Positions 58,038 through 64,000 of a stretch of DNA of 64,000 nucleotides are shown here, piece by piece. Each line of letters starts with the position of its first letter. Position 1 is the stretch's first letter. The position numbers and the translations under genes are program-made. This DNA is from Protonemura montana (taxonomy: Eukaryota > Arthropoda > Insecta > Plecoptera > Nemouridae): the NCBI GenBank assembly GCA_947568835.1, contig OX387602.1, forward strand, positions 19,891,021 to 19,955,020, read 5' to 3'. The notes beneath the pieces were generated by a model. That model searched no databases. It was given only the letters and a program-made list of their open reading frames with translations, and was not told where the DNA came from.

Positions 58038-61000
58038 ATGATGGTGAAGTTAGCTTGTCCTCTGTGTTGTGGGAAATATTTTGACTCAAGGGCAGCACTT
58101 CGAACTCATTTGTCAGCATTCGCTGAAAATATTTGCTGTCCTGAATGTCATCAGATTTTTCAAACTATAGTTGATTTAATGAATCACCTTGATGGTGTGT
58201 GTTCCGATGATTCCCTTAATCAGGCAGACTCGGACAACGAGACGGTTGCAGACGTTACTCAACATATCATTGTCTCAGTGTTGCCGGAATTGATCGATAA
58301 TGGTATGAAATGAGATTTAGTAGATTTCAATCTGTTTCCATCTCAATAATTAATTTTTTAACCAGTAGCATCACTTTTCACTTTCAGGCACAGCTACAGA
58401 AGTTGAAGAAAATGAACTACCCACCACTAGCTCTGGCATGGTACTTGCTGCTGATAGAACAGCTGATATAAATGTAGAGAATTATATCCCGATTGGGTTT
58501 GTTGCCAAAGAAGAACCTGGACTTAACACCGAAGATAATGTTGAGGGGGTGGAAGGAGATACACAGTATTATTACTGTTCATCATGTGAATGTAACATTG
58601 ATTCTATCATCGACCACATTTCTGAGTACCATCCAAATGAAACAGTTGAATATGAAGTAAGTTCTGTTAAAAAAATGTGTTATGATATGATGTACCATTT
58701 TGCAACAGAAGCATGTCAAAAAGTTTTTCCTCTTGCAATCAAAACGAAATGGTCAGTTCGCCAGGTTTTCAGCTCACTTGTAGCATTTAAAGAGGTTTAA
58801 ATTTAGTATTCGCAACATTTTTCACCGATTAAAGATAAAAACCCGATTTATACAAACCTGTGCCAAAATCAAACCCCAGAGCATTCCGTCTGTGTTCTGT
58901 AAGAAATTGCATGGATACATTATTTGTCCCATGGGGCCTACCAAGGTATGTCCACTGATCAGAAAAAACAATATCACCTGGTGTCATATTTGTCCTACTT
59001 TCTTGTACGTTCACTAATTTTGAAATTTTTGAAAATCTTGCCACTTACAACTGTTGTAAACTGGAAAAATTAATTAATTTAATGCTGTGTACAAATACAT
59101 AGTAGTTGTGTGAGCCTAAGTGCTAAGAAACATATGCCATAAAAAAAAAAAAAAGGAACATAATTGTAACAACAACTTAGTAGTAGAGATAAAATAATAA
59201 TAGTAATGAATAATAATGGTATTTATAGTGATTAATAATGGGTATAAATGGTTTAGGTTTAGGTAAAGCACCATACTCGTTACATTCTACATTATGTTTT
59301 ATATATTAGTATTTAGAAATTCTTCTAGTGAGAAGAAGGTTTTCTGGATTAGGAAAGATTTGGGGGTTGGGTCAAAGACGGGGCAAGTTGGCGAATTTGT
59401 GATGAATATTGGGAGATGGTTTTACATTTTTGTGCAGATGTAATGTGGGCTGTGTTCGAAGAGGGAGTGAGTGGTTGAGCGGATTTCGTGTCTGTTTCTT
59501 GTGGCGTACGGGCGCGTAGAAGAGTTAACTGTAATCACTGATTTCAGTGATTTTGTTGTTAAAGAAAAATTTTTGATTGAAATTTTGGTTTGGAATGCAT
59601 GTGCAAATTTTAATTTATCAGGTTTACTGCTTTGCCACAGTCTATAAAGTTCTCCATGGGATCAATTGTGTAAAGATGTGGAATGAAGTTTCGCGCGTTG
59701 TCTCTGACGGTGCAGCCTAATTGAAACCCAATTTGAACCATAGGAACTGTGACTTGCTTGACAATTTTTGCATTGCACTCCTGGAGTGAATTCTGTAACT
59801 TTTTTCTCGTGAAATGAGAATAAGACAGCTAATTTGTTCCATTGCCAACAATGGGAAAAGTGAATGCATCTCATCTCATTCCATTACACCTTATAAAAGT
59901 TGCAGAATAGTTGTCCAGGGTGTATGTTTGTTGGCAACTTCTAAACTTGACATAGAGAAGAGTGTGAAATGTGCAGCTTTGGCAATCGCGCCTGTACACA
60001 GCCTACGTCATCCACATGGTATATCTGGTGCATCTACCAACAGGAATATCTTTTAGCAATCTATACTTTACCTTGTATTTGTTTATGTCAGTTTCATTCT
60101 CAGCAATCTAACAACTGTTAACTTATAAGAAATCTTACAACTTTGTCCTGCATAGTTAAAAACTTTGTCTGTTATCATACTTAGGTAAACAATTTCTGCT
60201 GCTAATTTACTTTATAATAGTGGCATTGTTTACTCAATTTCTTTTCCTCTTCACTCTTTTTTAAGCCTTGCACGTTCTTGTCAAACGAAATTCTTGAAGA
60301 AGGGTGGTCAGCTTCCGGCCTAACGTATGCTTTTACTATGTGTTCCAGGGAACAGAACTTACTATGGGGACCAATCCAGAAGCTGTTTCTGAGCTGATCC
60401 CAGAAACAATCATCAGTGAAATGGTAGATGAATCTGAACCCAACCAAATTTCAGCAGCTGAACATGTAAATCTTGATGAAGAGTGGACATATGCGAAGAA
60501 ACGCCCTAATGTACCATCAAAGCGCACTAAAAATGTGGATATCATGGAAAAAAACATGCCCAGAACTCCAGAAGAACTGCAAAAGTTTCTGGAAGAAAAT
60601 TCAGTACTCGGGGAAGCAAGCCCTGAAGAAATACTTTTCGATAGGCCCAAACGCCTGCCTCGGCAATATATCGAGAAGGAGGTGTTAGATGTAGATGGGA
60701 GCATGTCTATCGTGTTCTCGTGTGAAAAGTGCTTACGTGACTTCAAAGACCTTGCTAAGTTCAAGCCACACAGATGTCCATCAGTAGGACCTCGACTTAA
60801 GGTGTGTCCAGTCTGCGAAGAAGGATTCCGATCCCCTGTTGATTTCATTACACATTTCCGGCAGAGGCATCCCACCTACAAGCAAGAGAAAGTAGCGCCC
60901 CGTGAGTTTGTTCATAAAATGATAAAAGATCGCAATTCGGAAAGCCTTGTAAGTGGTTTCTCGTGTACAAAGTGTTCTCGAGACTTTTTTGATGAATTGG

Positions 61001-62502
61001 CATGGAAGCTACACAAATGTACGGTACCATCACACCTTCATAAAGAATGCCCAATCTGCTTCAAAAAATTTGTGATCAAAAGGAATTACACTCTGCATCT
61101 CCACAACCATGGTTTAAAACATATGGCTCGTCTCAGTTTAGATGGAACGTCATCATATACATTTGTGTGTGTCAAGTGTGACAGAGGTTTCGAGAGCAGG
61201 CTGTTTTTCCAGTTGCACAAATGCGTAGAGGGTGAAATAAAAGCATATGAATGTGAGGTGTGTGGCTCCAAGCTGTCTACAAAAGTAGGACTAAGTTCGC
61301 ACATGAGGATGCATAAGCCCGAAGAAGAAAAAAGAGCTTATAAAATTAAACAAAAAGCCAAATTGCTTAGGGAAGCCATTCCTCTAACTGAAGATGTATT
61401 CATTTGCCCGATATGTGAAGAGCATCTACCAGTGAACGACAGAGATATCCACATGAAAATGCACCAAGGTAAATTGTTCTGCTGTTCAGTGAAAAGCTGC
61501 AATAAAAACTTTGCCAGACAAGAACTTCTAGACAATCACAAGCAAATCCACAACGAAATAACATCGCAGACGTATGTTTTTGTCTGCTTTTATTGTCATC
61601 AGAGATTTGTGGAGCAAGATAAGTTTCTGGAACACATTAAGAGGCACAACACCCCAGACAAGTCATACCAGTGCACTTATTGCGGACGAGGCTTCTTGAA
61701 GCCCAACGAGAGAATCAAGCACGAGTGGGTACACACTGGCAAACAGCCGTACGAGTGCACAACCTGCGGAATGCGGTTCCGGAAGTCTTTCTGTCTTCTC
61801 ACCCACGAGCGTATTCATACTGGCTACCGACCATACACTTGCGACACGTGCGGTAAGCAAAAAAACAGCTACAACTAAATTATATTTTCATACAAACACA
61901 TAAATAGTCTAGACATTTATGAACTTGAAAAACCTCTCTGTGTTGTTTGAAACTTATTTATTGCCTGGATATTACTCAATCAAGATTCCATTACAATTTA
62001 TTTATTCTGTGTTTTCAATTTATTGCAGGCAAATCTTTCCGAACAAGGAGCGCGTTTACTCACCATTTACGGATCCACTCTGACCTGCGGTTATTCCACT
62101 GCAAAGTCTGTCCGAAAACTTTCAAAACTGCCGTACAGCTCGCCAACCACCGTAATACCCACACAAAGCCGTTCACATGTAGCCTCTGCAACCGCCGTTT
62201 TATAAACTCGTACTCGATGAGACGCCACGAGAGGAAACATCCGACGTTTGAACACTTGTTAGTAATCTGTTATTTTTGGTTTATTCAGCTACTATAGAAT
62301 ATAATTAAGAAGTTATCCTGTAATATCTGTGTTCATTTACAGCTGCCAGCTCTGTGGAGCTGCATATGGCCGACCCTTTGAGCTACGTGACCATATGATC
62401 GAAATTCATGGCAGACCCAAGTCTCCTTCCATGGCTAAGCATAAGGGTACGAAACAAAACGCTCTGGATGAACATTCGTACGATATCATGGATGATTCGT
62501 AG
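58038..62502 (+). CDS. Multi-C2H2 zinc-finger protein, 5 exons, 808 aa
   Basis: Probable DNA-binding transcription factor; I cannot name the orthologue. Exons: 58038-58302, 58388-58656, 60349-61852, 62029-62257 and 62343-62502; phases close exactly. The N-terminus starts with two Cys/His modules (CPLCCGKYF and CPECHQIF) and an acidic region; exon 2 carries a further one (YYCSSCECN). After a basic/acidic linker, about 15 C2H2 or C2HC fingers follow without a long break from exon 3 to exon 5. Three of the early ones end in Cys (PHRC, LHKC, LHKC), i.e. C2HC type. Only the last third has the classical TGxxPY linkers (HTGKQPYEC, HTGYRPYTC). Exon 2 ends at a strong GTAAGT donor; reading through it would give a short form ending at 58800. 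It is divergent from GBF1. Confidence 0.93.
59150..59690 (-). mobile_element. LINE remnant, 3' end of the reverse-transcriptase ORF
   Basis: Inside intron 2 of the zinc-finger gene. The minus strand reads a patchy frame with RPYATRNRHEIR and, in another frame further on, KTFFSLEEFLN, which resemble the C-terminal tail of Jockey/CR1-like LINE reverse transcriptases (TRN..H and RTFYS.EEF type motifs). It is followed by a TAT/AAT-rich tail. Frames are interrupted and no RT catalytic motif is seen, so it is a short, old, 5'-truncated copy. The family assignment is tentative. Confidence 0.45.
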
Positions 62503-64000
62503 CTCATCGGACCTGATTAATGATGCTGAAATTTAATTTCTTGTAAATATGTAGGTAATATTGTCAATATATTTTTTTCATCTGCAGTAAATTCTGTTCA
62601 TTTGGGTGGATGTTGTATGGAAAGATGTTTGTAGCACATTTGCTTCATAGAATCACTGAAACAATCAAGGTACGCTACTTTATATTCAGGTGTATAAAAA
62701 CCATCGTGATGTACAATTAAAAATTACGTATCATGTAAGTACAATATAAAACTGCCTGGTAATGCAATGTACTAGCATCACAGCTAATCTTTGCCATGGC
62801 TTATCTTTAGGGAGTGAGTGTATAATACCATTCTTTTCAATGACTTTACAAAGTAGAACATTAATTATTTTGATTGGTAACTGATCTGTTTATTAGATAA
62901 AAATAAAACAAACATTAAAGTTAACTCAAACAAAATGTAAAAAAATCCTTCTTTTAAGATTTGGTTACCTTATGTGGTCATTTGTTAAGGTGGTTATGTT
63001 AATAGCTTCAATAATTTTATGGACATTTTTGTAGAGCCCACCACCGACGGGCTCTGTGCTTGCCATCAACGCGATGCTTGTTTCCAAACGGTGAAATGTT
63101 TGTGTGGACTTGAATGCACTAAGGTAGCCTGAAGTGTCCTGTGTTCAGTAATCACTAGAATTTCTTAAAGAATATATAAATTTCAGCCTGAGGGCATGGC
63201 ACCTGTACACATTGCTTTGGTTCATGTGCTGCAGTTCCTACACAAACCTTCCGGATAAGACACATTTTTTTTCTCGAATGATAAACGAATGTCACACTGA
63301 GAATGAATATTTTTTCAAGCAGACCAAGTTACCTTAATACCCAATGCTCAATTAATGGCATTATACTTCCAAGTGCTAGATGCTAGGGGTCAAAATGGTC
63401 CATCGCAGATGTCAAGTTATTTCTATGGGATTTTTTTACACTGTTCAAGCCACAAAATATCAACTTTGATAATTTTCGTTCTAAATTGCAGGGACACATA
63501 ATTTTTTTTAAGCTATCTCTAAATTGATAACTTGTGTACATAAATATCTGATAAAATTACTTTTTAAGTGGTAATGTGATGACCTGGCGTCACCCCCATA
63601 GACACATGGCCACCAGCAATGGCCACATGGTGAATGGTTTGAAATCTATGATGAAAAATATTTTGATTAAAGAGTATTTCATTATATTTGGGTGGTCTAA
63701 AACAGTACAATGTTGAGAGCAAAGATGCTAGAATAACCTTTGGTGAATATTTCTCTAGCATCATTGACATTGTCAGTAGCATTTGCAAATAATGAATGTA
63801 TTTTTCCGTCTCAACAACTGAAGTCCTTTTTTCCATTCTACCTTTAAGTCTTATTCACTAAATTTGACTACACAAAATCTGCTGGTAGCGCTGACAGCTC
63901 GGCATAAAACGATGCATGGCCCCAATCACCTCAAGACTCGATGGAGTCCTGTTGGATCGATTGAAAGTGTTGCATCTGCAATGCAAGGATTCCTACCAAA
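62503..64000. other. 3' UTR of the zinc-finger gene and right-edge intergenic DNA
   Basis: Plus-strand AATAAA at 62902-62907 is a plausible polyadenylation signal for the zinc-finger gene, giving a 3' UTR of about 400 bp. The rest is AT-rich with no recognised gene. The last 100 bp is open in both directions; a minus-strand frame ending at about 63934 could be the C-terminus of a gene lying mostly outside the window, but nothing in it is diagnostic. Confidence 0.4.

Noticed and set aside
60336-60875. 179-codon minus-strand frame opposite the zinc-finger exon
   Set aside because: It lies fully antisense to well-supported zinc-finger coding sequence and resembles nothing.
63564-63836. 90-codon minus-strand frame near the right edge
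   Set aside because: AT-rich, no recognised motif, no splice or promoter context.

Overview
The window is a stretch of animal nuclear genome, most likely from an arthropod and probably a non-dipteran insect. It carries eight protein-coding genes broken by short GT-AG introns. The products have clear metazoan orthologues: glutaredoxin, TXNDC15, MTHFD2, SH2D4, CDKL2, ZCCHC24, GBF1 and a C2H2 zinc-finger protein. One intron holds a short run of the TTAGG-type repeat used at most insect telomeres. No species can be named from the sequence alone, and I see no operons, rRNA or CRISPR arrays.

Layout: 0.1-5.3 kb is a compact head-to-tail run on the minus strand: a dithiol glutaredoxin, TXNDC15 (membrane thioredoxin-fold protein) and mitochondrial-type methylene-THF dehydrogenase/cyclohydrolase. 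From 5.3 to 17.7 kb I find no gene; it probably holds the promoter and 5' noncoding part of the SH2D4 gene. SH2D4 (plus, 17.7-20.2 kb) and the kinase gene CDKL2 (minus, 21.5-26.1 kb) converge. From 26.1 to 36.9 kb lies a second gene-poor stretch with a decayed pogo-like element. ZCCHC24 (plus, 36.9-40.6 kb) converges on the 27-exon GBF1 gene (minus, 42.0-57.5 kb). GBF1 shares a roughly 490-bp divergent promoter region with a zinc-finger gene (plus, 58.0-62.5 kb). The last 1.5 kb is 3' UTR and intergenic DNA.

The gene models were assembled by hand from reading frames, splice sites and phase bookkeeping. Seven of the eight close exactly in frame. Two points stand out. One SH2D4 intron only works as a GC-AG intron. 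One GBF1 junction near the 3' end cannot be closed with the visible sites, which suggests a missed micro-exon. Mobile DNA sits mainly in introns: a hAT-type MITE with a perfect 8-bp target duplication, a small MITE with long inverted ends, a long foldback hairpin, a tRNA-derived SINE and a LINE remnant. I see no clear unknown multi-gene system here.
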